Shown: positions 32,433 to 42,830, numbered from the stretch's first letter. The stretch is 64,000 nucleotides of DNA from Pseudoalteromonas viridis (GCF_017742995.1 NZ_CP072425.1:2480001-2544000), one strand, 5' to 3'. The notes: generated by a model from the letters alone, not told the origin. Translations and numbers: made by a program.

Positions 32433-33533
32433 TCAGAACAACTCTATATCAGCGCTATTAGTGCTGGCCGCCCGATCATCAAGGATTGCGATTAGCTCGG
32501 TGAGTTGCCGCTCGACCTCTTTACCAGACTGGAGTTTGGTGTCCGCAGACGCCCTTGCCGCCTGGATCATGTTAAGAAGCTGCTGCTCTGCCTCTTCAGA
32601 GAGTTCATTATCTATACTCAAAGTGCAAAACAGAGATTCCAGCTGAGCTTCTAAATCGTCAATCAGGCCCACAATGCCGTTTTTGATATTGGTATTTTGG
32701 GTTTTAAACTGGCGGATGGTTTGACGCAATTGCTGCTCCAGCAGTATTTTGTTGATACACTGCTCCGTACCATCCATCACATAGGCGAGATAATCTCGCA
32801 TTGTGCCCGCCATTTCTGGATCTTCAGGCATATTCTTTACCAGTAAAGAAGCGCGGCGCCAGTTAAACGCCGCTCTGTGCTTACCAAATGCCATGATCCG
32901 GCTTGCCCCGTGTAACGACTCCAATAAAGCTGCGTCGATATTTTTAACTACCCCGTCATCAAAAAAACAGGGGCTGGTGTTGTGACTTCGAACGATCAAA
33001 GAACATTTGAGCCCGAATCCGCGCGTGACGTTAAAAACGGACTGGGCCAGGTGTTCCAACTCATGGCAATGAAAGCTATCCCGATAAAACCCCATCACAA
33101 TTCCCAGCGAGGAGAGCGCCGATAAGGCTTTGACTGCCACGTCGTCCGCATCATCGGGTTTAGCGGCGCGCGCCTGATGCGATTTAAGCAGGGCAGACAC
33201 TTTGATGTGCAGCTCTTGTTCGTCTACCGGTTTGGCAATAAAGTCGTTGCCGCCGGCATCATAGGCTTTTAAGCGTTCATCTAACGAGCTGAGATTCGAG
33301 AAAAACAAAATGGGCATGGTGTGCCCAGCCATTCGTAACTTATATGCAGCCTCGTAGCCGCTCATACCGGGCATCTGTATGTCCATCAGGACCAGATCCA
33401 CAGTGCCGGATTGTGCTGCTTGTAACGCGTCTTCACCGCTTCTGGCTTCCCTGATGAGGTATTTTGAGGACAACATGTGATTGTGATACTCCAATACAAA
33501 CTCATCATCATCAACAATCAGAATTGTTTCCAT
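32433..33533 (-). CDS. Orphan response regulator with unknown output domain
   Basis: A 366-residue protein. Residues 1-120 are a receiver domain (ETILIVDDDEFV, phospho-Asp in LVLMDIQMPGMSGYEA, and FIAKPVDEQELHI with the conserved Lys). The rest, about 240 residues, has a possible GAF-like or sensory part followed by coiled coil (LLEQQLRQTIRQFKTQNTNI); no DNA-binding or enzymatic domain is recognised. The second ATG (33533) is preferred because TAGGA lies 8 bases upstream. It is divergent from the lipoprotein-kinase operon at 33674, which may be its partner. Confidence 0.82.
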   Translation of the reverse strand: METILIVDDDEFVLEYHNHMLSSKYLIREARSGEDALQAAQSGTVDLVLMDIQMPGMSGYEAAYKLRMAGHTMPILFFSNLSSLDERLKAYDAGGNDFIAKPVDEQELHIKVSALLKSHQARAAKPDDADDVAVKALSALSSLGIVMGFYRDSFHCHELEHLAQSVFNVTRGFGLKCSLIVRSHNTSPCFFDDGVVKNIDAALLESLHGASRIMAFGKHRAAFNWRRASLLVKNMPEDPEMAGTMRDYLAYVMDGTEQCINKILLEQQLRQTIRQFKTQNTNIKNGIVGLIDDLEAQLESLFCTLSIDNELSEEAEQQLLNMIQAARASADTKLQSGKEVERQLTELIAILDDRAASTNSADIELF

Positions 33534-33673
33534 TGTGCCCATCCTAAGTCAAACCCTCAGCTAAACTTGTGTTGATCCGTTGTGGGATTGTCTGCCACAG
33601 CTCCCAAACGCCTAAATCAAGACTAGAATACAAACAAGGACTTTACCACTGACTTATCTGTCCGGGAGGCAAG

Positions 33674-34618
33674 GTGAGATCATTGTTTTTGATATGGGTA
33701 TGGATACTGCTGTGTGCTTGCACGGAGCAACCGCAGGCACAGCTGCGGGTCGGCTTTAATGTCTGGCCAGGCTACGAGACGCTACGCCTGGCCAAACAAC
33801 AGGGTTATCTGGCGGACAACATTCGGCTTGTCGAACTGATGTCAGCCACCGATACCATGGATGCATTTCGGCATGGCCGTATTGAGGTGGCGGCGTTGAC
33901 GCTTGATGAAGCCTTGGTGTTAGCTGGCGAGGGCATTGCGCTGAATATTGTGCTGATCATGGATATTTCCAATGGTGCTGATGCCGTGGTTGCGCGTCAA
34001 TCTGTGACCGATCTGAGGCAACTTAAGGGCAAGCGTATTGCTTATGAGCAAACTGCCGTGGGAGCGCTGATGTTGCACGAAACACTGGAAGCCGCACAAT
34101 TGCAAATGGCCGACATTGAAGCGGTGCATTTGCCGGTCAATCAGCATTTTCATGCTTTGCAGACACGCCATGTTGACGCCGTCGTCACCTTTGAGCCGGT
34201 AACGACCCAGTTACTTAATCATGAACATCAAATTATTTTCGACAGTGCAGAGATCCCCGGAAAAATTGTGGATGTGCTGGTGGTCAGGACGCAGCAGCTG
34301 CGTCGTCATCAGGCGTCATTGCGGGCGCTGATCGGGGCGCAGTTTGCAACACTTTCGTATGTTGCGCAAAACCCACATCATGCCGCCGAATTGATGTCGC
34401 CCAGGTTGGGGCTTGAGCCGGATGACTTGCTTTCTGCGCTCGATGGTATGGTGCTTGCCGATGCGGCAACAAACCGGGCACTGCTGGTTGGTCAGGGCAA
34501 AACCCCGCCGTTACAGACAACGGCTGAGCAGCTGTTATCTGTGCTGATGGAGCATCATATGATAGACGCCGACGTTGATCTGCATAGCCTGGTCGATGCG
34601 AGGTTTGTTATACAATGA
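33674..34618 (+). CDS. Substrate-binding lipoprotein (NitT/TauT-like) coupled to a kinase
   Basis: A 314-residue periplasmic-binding protein of the nitrate/taurine/thiamine-precursor type, with LRVGFNVWPGYETLRLAKQQ at the start of the domain. It begins at GTG 33674 (GGGAGGCAAG upstream) with a signal peptide and a lipobox LLCAC, so it is probably anchored to a membrane facing the periplasm. No permease or ATPase gene is nearby. Its stop overlaps the hybrid kinase start by 4 bp, so it probably presents a ligand to that kinase. The ligand is unknown. Confidence 0.85.
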   Translation: MRSLFLIWVWILLCACTEQPQAQLRVGFNVWPGYETLRLAKQQGYLADNIRLVELMSATDTMDAFRHGRIEVAALTLDEALVLAGEGIALNIVLIMDISNGADAVVARQSVTDLRQLKGKRIAYEQTAVGALMLHETLEAAQLQMADIEAVHLPVNQHFHALQTRHVDAVVTFEPVTTQLLNHEHQIIFDSAEIPGKIVDVLVVRTQQLRRHQASLRALIGAQFATLSYVAQNPHHAAELMSPRLGLEPDDLLSALDGMVLADAATNRALLVGQGKTPPLQTTAEQLLSVLMEHHMIDADVDLHSLVDARFVIQ

Positions 34619-37600
34619 GACGTGTGGTATTGCCGCGCTCACTGGCATTTTGGGTGCCGGTGGGGATTATTGCATTTTGCCTGATTGTGCTGACGCTCAG
34701 CACCATAGTGATTTATACCGGCAGCCGGGATGTCGCTCAAACGAGCCACCAGTCTCATGCAAACTATATGCTGCTGACACTTAAGCGCCATGTTGAAGTG
34801 AATTTGAGCTTAAATAAGCCCGATGAGATCCGTCATGATATCTCTGTGATGGGCACTGTGCCAGAGGTCCTGAACATTGCGGTGACCGATAGCACCGGGC
34901 GGGTTATATTCAGCAACCACTTTTCTGATATCGGCAAATCATTACCAGAGATAGCCAGTCACAGCTCTGCTGAGTCACTCACCAGGGCGCTGGCTGGCAA
35001 TATGCCCGTGATCACCTTTTCGAGCGATCATAGCCAACTTGAAGCCCTACAAAGCTTTGCCTTACCGTCGCACCTTGAGCTGCGTTCCAGTCGCCGTGGA
35101 TTGGTTTTTCTGCGTTATAACCTGGCTTTTAGTGAGCAGGCGCTGTGGCAGCAAATTCGCTTTGACTTGCTGCTGTTGTGGAGTGGCTGCGGGTTACTGG
35201 TGCTGCTGGTCATGATATTGCTGCGCAGGCGTGTTATTACCCCGCTGGGAGAGTTGGCCAGGCAGGCCACGCTGCTGGCCAGTGGCGCTGAACCGCTCAA
35301 GCCCGTGCGTTCTGGCTTTAAGGAAATTGCAACCTTGGCAAATACCTTCAGCTGGGTGTCTCATGCTATCTCCGAACATATCGATGTTTTGGCTAAAAAT
35401 CAGCAGGAATTGGAATCTCAGGTCAACTTGCGCACAGAGGAATTACGCAGCGCAAATCTCAACTATGAACAGGCGCAAAAAATGGCGCGGCTGGGCCGCT
35501 GGGAGCTGGACGACGGCCTGATGCACTTTTCTCATGAAGCCTACGAAATCGTGGGGGCTAACCCTTCGCAGCGGGTTAGTTTACGTGCTTTATTCGGTCA
35601 TTCAGAAGATGTTGCAGAGCCTGCGATGCGGGCTATCTTGGATGAGCAACAGACCCACCACGATTTTAGTTATGAATTGCATTACAAAGAAGGCGCACGA
35701 CGGTTTGTCCGTCTGGTGGCTGAGCGTTGCCAGGACAGTAATACCGGGCGCAGTAAGGTGGTCGGGATTGTCCAGGATATCTCAGAGCAGATGCGTAAGG
35801 AGCACTCACTGATAGAAAACCAGGCCATGACCCGCGCAATCATAGATACCGCTGCCGACGCCATTATCGTGATCAATACCCGTGGTGAGGTGCAGGAATT
35901 TAGCCCGGCTGCGGTCGAGATGTTTGGTTACGAGCCCGCAGAGGTGCTGGGTAATAATCTAAAAATGTTGATGCCTGAGCCAGATCGGAGCCAGCATGAC
36001 CAGTACATGCAGGATTATTTCGCCACCGGGGTCAAAAAGGTCATAGACAATAAGCGTGAGGTGACCGCAAGGAATAAAAACGGGGCATGCTTTCCCATTG
36101 ATCTGGCCGTGGCCGAAACCCAGGTTGGAGACATTACCTACTTTACTGCCATTATTCGCGATATCACGGAGCGCAAAGACGCCGAGAAAAAGCTCCTTGA
36201 AGCGATGCAGGCGGCGCAAAGCGCTACGCGGGCCAAATCGGAGTTTCTGGCCAATATGTCTCATGAAATTCGCACGCCTATGCATGCCATAACCGGGCTG
36301 ACGCACCTGGCGATGAAAATCGATGCGCCCCCCAAAATGCGCAACTACCTGAACAAGATCCAATATGCGGCAGACAGCTTATTGCTGATCTTAAATGACA
36401 TTCTGGATATCTCAAAAATTGAAGCCGGTAAACTGAGCCTGGAGTCGGTGCCGTTTCGCCCGGCTAAGGTGATGGATCATGCCTGCGAATTAATCGCACC
36501 TAGGGTGGAGCAAAAGCAACTGACCTTTGAGGTGCTCTGTGCGGAGGATTTACCTGAGGTACTGATGGGCGATCCCCTGCGCCTCGGCCAGGTACTGCTC
36601 AACCTGCTGAGCAATGCGGTTAAGTTCACTCCCCGTTATGGCAAAGTCTCGCTGGAGCTGGTAATTCAGGCTCGTAGCGAGCGCAGTGTGCAACTCTTGT
36701 TCACGGTCTCGGACTCTGGCATTGGGATCTCCCAGGCGCAGCAGCAAACCTTGTTTTCACCTTTTACACAAGCCGATACTTCAACCACCCGGCAATTTGG
36801 TGGTACGGGTCTGGGACTGGCGATTTGTAAAAATCTGGTCCGTCTGATGGGGGGCAAAATCTGGTGCGAAAGTGAAGTCGGGGAGGGGGCTCAGTTTATG
36901 ATTACGGCTGAGTTTGATATTGCGCTTGAACAGGATGAGCCTGTACCTCAGTCTGGTCGGCTTGATGAAACTCAGCTTGTTCAGGCCCTGTCGGGCGCAG
37001 TGGTGTTGTTGGTTGAGGACAACGACATTAACCGCGAAATTGCTCAGGAGATCTTACAGGATGCGGGCATGGAGGTGATCACGGCAGTGCATGGGAAAGA
37101 GGCCATCGAGCGTTTGTGCGATAGCCAGGTAGACCTGGTTTTAATGGACTGTCAGATGCCGGTGATGGATGGCTACACGGCAACCCGGGAGATCCGCAAT
37201 ATGCCCGACTGTGGGCAAGTGCCGATTATTGCCCTGAGTGCCAATGTGATGCAGCACGACCTGCAACAAATTAAAGCCTGCGGAATGGACGATCATATTG
37301 CTAAGCCCATAAACGTCGAGCTGGCATATCAGAAGATCTACCAGTGGCTGCATCGCAAGCCGCTCAGGCAGAGTATAGCGCAGGACAGCACGCCATTGCC
37401 CAGTGCGCCACCGCCTGTTTTATCCGCGGAGCCTGCCGCTCCGCCGGAACAAGTGTCCTGTGAGCTGCTTGATTCTGCTCAGGGGCTTAAACACGTTAAT
37501 GGTAACGCGGCCTTTTATCGAAAAATGTCCGACAAGTTTATTGCCGCCCAGCGCGAGTTTTGCGCATCTCTGACGCAGACCTTACAGGCGCAGGACACAG

Positions 37601-37794
37601 AGGGTGCCATCAGAATGGCGCACACTCTCAAAGGCCAGGCGGGTTATCTGGGGTTATTGCGCTGTGCCGAGCTGGCCGCACAGCTGGAGCGGGCGATTGC
37701 GGACCAGACACCAGAGCTGGCCCAGCAGATACAGGCACTTGATGATGTTTTGCAGCGTTCCTGTACATTGTTGAAGGCGGCATTTGAAGAATAA
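34615..37794 (+). CDS. Hybrid sensor histidine kinase (HAMP-PAS-PAS-HK-REC-HPt)
   Basis: A 1059-residue membrane kinase. Order: TM helix near 10-32, periplasmic sensor to about 187, second TM (LLLLWSGCGLLVLLVMILL), HAMP, two PAS domains (the second with IIDTAADAIIVINTRGEVQE), HisKA with His550 (MSHEIRTPMHAI), ATPase domain (GGTGLGLAICKNLVRLMGG), receiver with Asp845 (LVLMDCQMPVMDGY) and HPt with His1003 (AHTLKGQAGYLG). All phosphorelay residues are present. ATGA overlap with the lipoprotein gene indicates a binding-protein co-sensor. The final response regulator may be the divergent one at 32433. Confidence 0.9.
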   Translation: MRRVVLPRSLAFWVPVGIIAFCLIVLTLSTIVIYTGSRDVAQTSHQSHANYMLLTLKRHVEVNLSLNKPDEIRHDISVMGTVPEVLNIAVTDSTGRVIFSNHFSDIGKSLPEIASHSSAESLTRALAGNMPVITFSSDHSQLEALQSFALPSHLELRSSRRGLVFLRYNLAFSEQALWQQIRFDLLLLWSGCGLLVLLVMILLRRRVITPLGELARQATLLASGAEPLKPVRSGFKEIATLANTFSWVSHAISEHIDVLAKNQQELESQVNLRTEELRSANLNYEQAQKMARLGRWELDDGLMHFSHEAYEIVGANPSQRVSLRALFGHSEDVAEPAMRAILDEQQTHHDFSYELHYKEGARRFVRLVAERCQDSNTGRSKVVGIVQDISEQMRKEHSLIENQAMTRAIIDTAADAIIVINTRGEVQEFSPAAVEMFGYEPAEVLGNNLKMLMPEPDRSQHDQYMQDYFATGVKKVIDNKREVTARNKNGACFPIDLAVAETQVGDITYFTAIIRDITERKDAEKKLLEAMQAAQSATRAKSEFLANMSHEIRTPMHAITGLTHLAMKIDAPPKMRNYLNKIQYAADSLLLILNDILDISKIEAGKLSLESVPFRPAKVMDHACELIAPRVEQKQLTFEVLCAEDLPEVLMGDPLRLGQVLLNLLSNAVKFTPRYGKVSLELVIQARSERSVQLLFTVSDSGIGISQAQQQTLFSPFTQADTSTTRQFGGTGLGLAICKNLVRLMGGKIWCESEVGEGAQFMITAEFDIALEQDEPVPQSGRLDETQLVQALSGAVVLLVEDNDINREIAQEILQDAGMEVITAVHGKEAIERLCDSQVDLVLMDCQMPVMDGYTATREIRNMPDCGQVPIIALSANVMQHDLQQIKACGMDDHIAKPINVELAYQKIYQWLHRKPLRQSIAQDSTPLPSAPPPVLSAEPAAPPEQVSCELLDSAQGLKHVNGNAAFYRKMSDKFIAAQREFCASLTQTLQAQDTEGAIRMAHTLKGQAGYLGLLRCAELAAQLERAIADQTPELAQQIQALDDVLQRSCTLLKAAFEE

Positions 37795-37801
37795 TTGCTT
37801 T

Positions 37802-37825
37802 GGACGGCTAAACATCTAGAAGTTG
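37802..37825. promoter_or_regulatory. MetJ operator candidate (three met boxes)
   Basis: Three consecutive 8-mers, GGACGGCT, AAACATCT and AGAAGTTG, match the met box AGACGTCT at 6, 6 and 5 positions. Tandem met boxes are bound by MetJ with S-adenosylmethionine to repress methionine genes. They lie directly before metA and overlap a promoter. Confidence 0.68.
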
Positions 37826-37850
37826 AAATTTATTCCCATTACGTCATAAT
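37823..37850 (+). promoter_or_regulatory. Sigma-70-type promoter of metA-metH
   Basis: TTGAAA (-35, 37823-37828) and CATAAT (-10, 37845-37850) with 16 bases between. The -35 element overlaps the last met box, so MetJ binding would block polymerase. Confidence 0.6.
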
Positions 37851-37902
37851 GTCGCTGGAAAGCGGATCTGTTTATTAGGGTCCTGTCACAGAGGGGAACA
37901 TC

Positions 37903-38850
37903 ATGCCAATCACAGTCACCGACGATTTACCTGCCATTAGCCATTTGCGCCACGAAAATGTTTTCGTGATGCCACAAAGCCGCGCCAGCACGCAGGAGAT
38001 CCGGCCAATGCGGCTGGCTATACTGAACCTGATGCCCAATAAGGTGGAAACCGAGGTGCAGTTTATTCGCCTGCTGGCCAACACGCCCTTGCAGGTGAAC
38101 GTGGATCTGCTACGCCTGGACACCCATCGCAGCTCCGACAATTCCGAGCAGCATCTGAATATGTTTTACCGTTATTTTTCGGATGTCAGAGAAGAAAACT
38201 ACGATGCGCTGATTGTCACTGGTGCGCCATTAGCACATCTTGAATACGAAGAAGTGACTTACTGGGAAGAGTTACAGGCGTTTTTCGACTGGGCCGAACA
38301 CCATGTAACCTCAACGCTGTTCTCCTGCTGGGCGGCACATGCCGGCCTGTTTCATCATCATGGCCTGAAGCGGGAGCTTAAAAAAGACAAGCTGTGCGGG
38401 GTGTTCCGCCACCACTGCTACTTTGAACATGGTGCGCTAACCCGTGGCTTTGACGATGAGTTTTTGGTGCCTCATTCCCGTTATGGCCATATTGAAGCCA
38501 GTAAAATCGCTGCCTGTGAGGAGCTGGTGACGCTGGCGGGCTCTGAGCGAGTCGGGGCCTACCTGATCAAAAATGTGTCGGGCAGTCAGGTGTATATTAC
38601 CGGGCACCCGGAATACGACGCCGATACCTTAAGTAAAGAATATTTCCGCGATTGCGAAAAAGGCCCGGATGCGCCCAAGCCGGAAAATTATTTTCCCGCA
38701 GATGATGTGACCGCCAAGCCATCCAAGACATGGCAAAGTCATGCCTTTTTGTTATTCTCCAACTGGTTAAACTACTATGTTTACCAGACCACACCGTACG
38801 ATATTAATCTGGTTAGCCAGGATGTAAGGACTAACAATTATGCCGAATAA
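37903..38850 (+). CDS. metA: Homoserine O-succinyltransferase
   Basis: A 315-residue MetA, which acylates homoserine in the first committed step of methionine synthesis. The catalytic Cys142 lies in [13 protein letters not shown], and the His-Glu pair is in [11 protein letters not shown]. Position 111, which governs the choice of acyl-CoA (Gly in the E. coli succinyl enzyme, Glu in acetyl enzymes), is Ala here ([10 protein letters not shown]). A small residue favours succinyl-CoA but this should be viewed with care. Good ribosome site (GAGGGGA). It overlaps the next gene by 11 bp, forming a metA-metH operon under the MetJ-like operator. Confidence 0.94.
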   Translation: MPITVTDDLPAISHLRHENVFVMPQSRASTQEIRPMRLAILNLMPNKVETEVQFIRLLANTPLQVNVDLLRLDTHRSSDNSEQHLNMFYRYFSDVREENYDALIVTGAPLAHLEYEEVTYWEELQAFFDWAEHHVTSTLFSCWAAHAGLFHHHGLKRELKKDKLCGVFRHHCYFEHGALTRGFDDEFLVPHSRYGHIEASKIAACEELVTLAGSERVGAYLIKNVSGSQVYITGHPEYDADTLSKEYFRDCEKGPDAPKPENYFPADDVTAKPSKTWQSHAFLLFSNWLNYYVYQTTPYDINLVSQDVRTNNYAE

Positions 38851-39928
38851 ACAAGCCACCACTGCAGCCGACGGCGCAGCCATTGCCGATGCACTTAAAA
38901 CGGCCATGCAACAGCGTATTTTGATCCTCGACGGTGCTATGGGCACCATGATCCAAAAACACAAATTTGAGGAAGAGGATTATCGGGGTGAGCGTTTTAA
39001 AGACTGGCATGTCCTAATCAAAGGTAATAACGACCTGTTAAGCCTGACGCAGCCAGAAGTGATCCGTCAGATCCACCGTGAATATCTCGAAGCGGGTGCG
39101 GACATTATTGAAACCAATACCTTTAACGCCACTACCATTTCGATGGAAGATTACGATATGGCCAGCCTGAGCCGCGAGATCAATGTCGAATCGGCCCGTC
39201 TGGCACGGGCTGTGTGTGATGAGTTTACCGCCAAAGACCCGAGTAAGCCGCGTTATGTGGCGGGGGTTTTGGGGCCAACCTCAAAAACCTGCTCAATTTC
39301 ACCGGATGTGAACGACCCGGGTTATCGCAATGTGTCGTTTGATCAGCTGGTGGCGGCCTATATTGAGTCGACCGAAGCCCTGATTGAAGGTGGTGCACAC
39401 CTGATTTTAATTGAAACTATCTTCGATACGCTGAATGCTAAAGCGGCGGCCTATGGAGTGGAAGAAGCCTTTGAGCGCACCGGCATAACCCTGCCGGTGA
39501 TGATCTCCGGCACCATTACCGACGCATCAGGCCGAACACTATCAGGCCAGACAACCGAGGCCTTTTACAACTCTATTCGTCATATTAAGCCTATCTCGAT
39601 TGGGCTGAACTGCGCACTGGGACCGGATCTGCTGCGTGCCTATGTCGAAGAATTGTCGCGGGTGTGCGAAACCTACACGTCGGTGCACCCGAATGCGGGC
39701 CTGCCGAATGAGTTTGGTGAGTACGACTTGGAAGCCCCTGAAATGGCGAAAGAAATCATCGACTGGGGCAAAGAAGGCTTTATCAACATTGTGGGTGGTT
39801 GCTGTGGCACAACGCCTGAGCATATTCGCGCTTTTGTGAAAGGGCTGGAGCAGGTGGCACCGCGCACTTTGCCTGAGCTTGAAGTCAGAATGCGCCTGGC
39901 GGGCCTTGAAGCCTGTAATCTGAATTAG
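38840..39928 (+). CDS. metH: Methionine synthase, homocysteine-binding half (split MetH)
   Basis: A 362-residue protein equal to the N-terminal domain of cobalamin-dependent MetH. It has [14 protein letters not shown] and the zinc-binding Cys258 (GLNCALGP) and Cys321-Cys322 ([10 protein letters not shown]), which bind the homocysteine thiolate. It ends ... [12 protein letters not shown] and a TAG at exactly the interdomain linker of the E. coli enzyme. The rest follows 11 bp later as a separate gene with its own ribosome site. The two products must work together; neither half would be a complete synthase. Confidence 0.92.
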   Translation: MPNKQATTAADGAAIADALKTAMQQRILILDGAMGTMIQKHKFEEEDYRGERFKDWHVLIKGNNDLLSLTQPEVIRQIHREYLEAGADIIETNTFNATTISMEDYDMASLSREINVESARLARAVCDEFTAKDPSKPRYVAGVLGPTSKTCSISPDVNDPGYRNVSFDQLVAAYIESTEALIEGGAHLILIETIFDTLNAKAAAYGVEEAFERTGITLPVMISGTITDASGRTLSGQTTEAFYNSIRHIKPISIGLNCALGPDLLRAYVEELSRVCETYTSVHPNAGLPNEFGEYDLEAPEMAKEIIDWGKEGFINIVGGCCGTTPEHIRAFVKGLEQVAPRTLPELEVRMRLAGLEACNLN

Positions 39929-39939
39929 GAAGTACTGAT

Positions 39940-42573
39940 ATGACGCAATCTACAGCCATTTTTACTAACGTTGGTGAAAGAACCAATGTAACCGGCTCGG
40001 CGCGTTTTAAGCGTTTGATCCTGGAAGAAGATTACGAAGCCGCACTGGATGTGGCACGCAGCCAGGTGGAAAACGGCGCCCAGGTGATCGACATCAACAT
40101 GGATGAGGCCATGCTGGATTCCAAGGCCGCCATGGTTAAGTTCCTGAACCTGATTGCCTCAGAGCCGGATATTTCCCGCGTACCAATTATGGTCGACTCT
40201 TCTAAATGGGAAGTGATTGAAGCCGGCCTGAAATGTATTCAGGGCAAGGCCATTGTTAACTCTATCTCTCTCAAAGAGGGCCGCGAGCCGTTTGAGCGCC
40301 AGGCGAAGATCATTAAGCGCTTTGGTGCGGCTGTGGTGGTGATGGCGTTCGACGAAACGGGCCAGGCCGAAACCGCCGATCGCAAGTTTGAGATCTGTGA
40401 GCGTTCTTATCGCATTTTGGTGGATGAACTAGGTTTTCCGCCTGAAGACATTATTTTTGACCCCAATATCTTTGCCGTGGCAACGGGGATTGAAGAGCAT
40501 GACAACTATGCCGTTGAGTTTATTGAAGGCACCCGACGCATCAAGCAAAACCTGCCGCACTGTAAAGTGTCGGGCGGGGTGTCGAATGTGTCTTTCTCAT
40601 TCCGCGGTAACAACCCGGTGCGTGAAGCCATTCACTCGGTGTTTTTATATCACGCCATTCAGGCCGGTATGGACATGGGCATTGTCAACGCCGGTCAGCT
40701 GACGGTTTACGATGATATTCCCGATGAACTTCGCAAGGCGGTAGAGGATGTGGTCCTCAATACCGACCCCGGTGCCGGTGAGCGTCTGGTCGAGATTGCG
40801 CCAAATTATTCGGGGATGGCACAGGCTGAGAAAGCGGAAGATCAGGAATGGCGCAGCTGGCCTGTGGCCAAGCGCCTGGAGCATGCCCTGGTTAAAGGCA
40901 TTACGGAATTTATTGAAGAAGACACCGAAGCCTGTCGTCAACAGTTTGATAAACCCATTGAAGTGATTGAAGGCCCACTGATGGATGGTATGAATGTGGT
41001 CGGCGACTTATTTGGTGCCGGTAAAATGTTCCTGCCTCAGGTGGTTAAATCTGCACGTGTGATGAAGCGGGCGGTGGCTTATCTGGACCCTTTCATTGAG
41101 GCAGAAAAACAGGCCGGTCAGAGTAATGGTAAGATCATCATGGCGACGGTAAAGGGGGATGTACACGATATCGGTAAAAACATTGTCGGTGTGGTGCTGC
41201 AATGTAATAACTATGAGGTTGTGGACTTGGGCGTAATGGTGCCGGCAGAGAAAATTCTGCAAACGGCCATAGATGAAAATGCCGATGCCATTGGTTTATC
41301 GGGTTTGATCACCCCGTCGCTCGATGAAATGGTCCATGTCGCCAAAGAAATGACCCGTCGTGGGTTTGAGATCCCATTGCTGATCGGCGGCGCAACCACC
41401 TCTAAAGCCCATACGGCGGTGAAGATTGAACCGCAATACGACAAGGGCGTGGTGTATGTGAACAATGCCAGTCGCGCGGTGGGTGTGGTTTCCAGTTTAC
41501 TGAGTGCCACACAAAAGCCGGGCTTTTTAGAAAAAACCGCCAGTGAATACGTTAAGGTACGCGACCAGCAGGCGCGTAAAAAGCCTCGCTCCAAGCCCGT
41601 GACTTTGGCCCGCGCGCGCGACAATGCGGTTAAACTCGACTGGGAAAATTACACCCCACCGGTGCCCAAAAAGCTGGGTATCACCGAGTTTAAAGACGTC
41701 AGTATTACCACCTTGCGCGAGTATATCGACTGGACGCCCTTTTTCATGACCTGGACGCTGGCGGGCAAATACCCGCGTATTCTGGAAGATGAAGTGGTCG
41801 GTGAGGAAGCGAAAAAACTTTTTGCCGACGCCAATGCCATGCTCGACGAGCTGAGCGCCAAAGGCAGTTTACAACCGCTGGGCGTAATTGGTTTGTTCCC
41901 GGCCAACAGGGTAGGCGATGACATTGAAATCTATCGCGATGAAAGTCGTGAAGAAGTGCTGCTGAAGTCTTGTCAGCTACGTCAGCAAACGGAAAAAACC
42001 GATTTTCCAAACTATTGTCTGGCCGATTATATCGCGCCAAAAGGCACGCCAGATTACTTCGGTGCCTTTGCGGTCACCGGTGGCCTGGAAGAGGATGACC
42101 TGGCTGAGGTGTTTGAGCAGCAGCAGGACGATTACAACAAAATCATGGTAAAAGCCGTGGCAGATCGTCTGGCCGAGGCCTTTGCTGAATACCTGCATGA
42201 GCAAGTGCGTAAGCAATACTGGGGCTTTGCTGAAGATGAAAAGCTCAGTAACGAGGAGCTTATTCGCGAGAATTATCAGGGGATCCGTCCGGCACCGGGT
42301 TATCCGGCGTGTCCTGAGCACACCGAGAAAGACAAAATCTGGCAGTTGCTGGATGTAGAAAGCCGCATTGGCATGAAGCTCACCAGCTCTTATGCCATGT
42401 GGCCTGGCGCGGCGGTATCCGGCTGGTACTTCTCCCATCCGGACTCCAAATACTTTGCCGTGGCAGCCATTCAGCAGGATCAGGTTGAAGACTATGCTCA
42501 GCGCAGCAATATGACGCTGGCAGAAGCCGAGCGCTGGCTGTCGCCTAATCTGGGGTATGAACCCCAGTCGTAA
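39940..42573 (+). CDS. metH: Methionine synthase, folate, cobalamin and activation half (split MetH)
   Basis: An 877-residue protein. It begins with the pterin-binding domain ([20 protein letters not shown]), then the cobalamin cap and B12 domain with the DxHxxG motif ([14 protein letters not shown], His409 the lower Co ligand), and ends with the activation domain that binds S-adenosylmethionine ([16 protein letters not shown]). Together with the preceding gene it covers all of MetH. AGGAAG 8 bases upstream supports the ATG at 39940. A fold-back repeat and then a terminator follow. Confidence 0.93.
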   Translation: MTQSTAIFTNVGERTNVTGSARFKRLILEEDYEAALDVARSQVENGAQVIDINMDEAMLDSKAAMVKFLNLIASEPDISRVPIMVDSSKWEVIEAGLKCIQGKAIVNSISLKEGREPFERQAKIIKRFGAAVVVMAFDETGQAETADRKFEICERSYRILVDELGFPPEDIIFDPNIFAVATGIEEHDNYAVEFIEGTRRIKQNLPHCKVSGGVSNVSFSFRGNNPVREAIHSVFLYHAIQAGMDMGIVNAGQLTVYDDIPDELRKAVEDVVLNTDPGAGERLVEIAPNYSGMAQAEKAEDQEWRSWPVAKRLEHALVKGITEFIEEDTEACRQQFDKPIEVIEGPLMDGMNVVGDLFGAGKMFLPQVVKSARVMKRAVAYLDPFIEAEKQAGQSNGKIIMATVKGDVHDIGKNIVGVVLQCNNYEVVDLGVMVPAEKILQTAIDENADAIGLSGLITPSLDEMVHVAKEMTRRGFEIPLLIGGATTSKAHTAVKIEPQYDKGVVYVNNASRAVGVVSSLLSATQKPGFLEKTASEYVKVRDQQARKKPRSKPVTLARARDNAVKLDWENYTPPVPKKLGITEFKDVSITTLREYIDWTPFFMTWTLAGKYPRILEDEVVGEEAKKLFADANAMLDELSAKGSLQPLGVIGLFPANRVGDDIEIYRDESREEVLLKSCQLRQQTEKTDFPNYCLADYIAPKGTPDYFGAFAVTGGLEEDDLAEVFEQQQDDYNKIMVKAVADRLAEAFAEYLHEQVRKQYWGFAEDEKLSNEELIRENYQGIRPAPGYPACPEHTEKDKIWQLLDVESRIGMKLTSSYAMWPGAAVSGWYFSHPDSKYFAVAAIQQDQVEDYAQRSNMTLAEAERWLSPNLGYEPQS

Positions 42574-42585
42574 CATTACATATGA

Positions 42586-42745
42586 TACCAATTTCACTTA
42601 ATACCTGTTCAATTTGACGGAGCAAATATGACGCTAACTGTGTTAAAAATTTCTCATTTAGAACAACTAAATAGCAAAATTTTTGCCTAGTTATCGAACA
42701 TATTTTCTCGCCTCAAAATAGAACACTTAATTAAGCAAATTGGTA
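42586..42745 (+). repeat. Fold-back (MITE-like) repeat, copy 1
   Basis: A 160-bp element that starts TACCAATTTCACTTAAT and ends ATTAAGCAAATTGGTA. The arms pair along nearly their whole length in blocks (TACCAATTT, CTTAAT, TGTTC, AAATATG, TAACT, AAAAATTT, ATTTAG). It carries a small frame at 42628 (MTLTVLKISHLEQLNSKIFA) with GGAG upstream. It lies between the metH stop and its terminator. Two further copies in the same orientation are at 48644 and 57557. Confidence 0.85.
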
Positions 42746-42746
42746 T

Positions 42747-42778
42747 GCAGGGTGTCAAAGTGGCACCCTTGCTTTTTT
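42747..42778 (+). terminator. Terminator of the metA-metH operon
   Basis: GCAGGGTG pairs with CACCCTTGC (one bulge) around a 9-base loop and is followed by TTTTTT. Confidence 0.85.
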
Positions 42779-42802
42779 AGACAAAAAATCAGTAAATTTT
42801 TC

Positions 42803-42830
42803 TTGCATTAAACTACTTTTTCGATATTAT
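42803..42830 (+). promoter_or_regulatory. Promoter candidate for the gene at 43161
   Basis: TTGCAT (-35) and TATTAT (-10) with 16 bases between. It would give a leader of about 330 bases before the small gene. The leader (42831-43160) has a CCCCAGCTGGGG palindrome near 42963 but no other recognisable element and no convincing gene. Confidence 0.45.

Noticed and set aside
37795..37902. SAM riboswitch before metA
   Set aside because: The leader after the promoter is only about 45 bases and shows no riboswitch-like structure; the met boxes are a better explanation.
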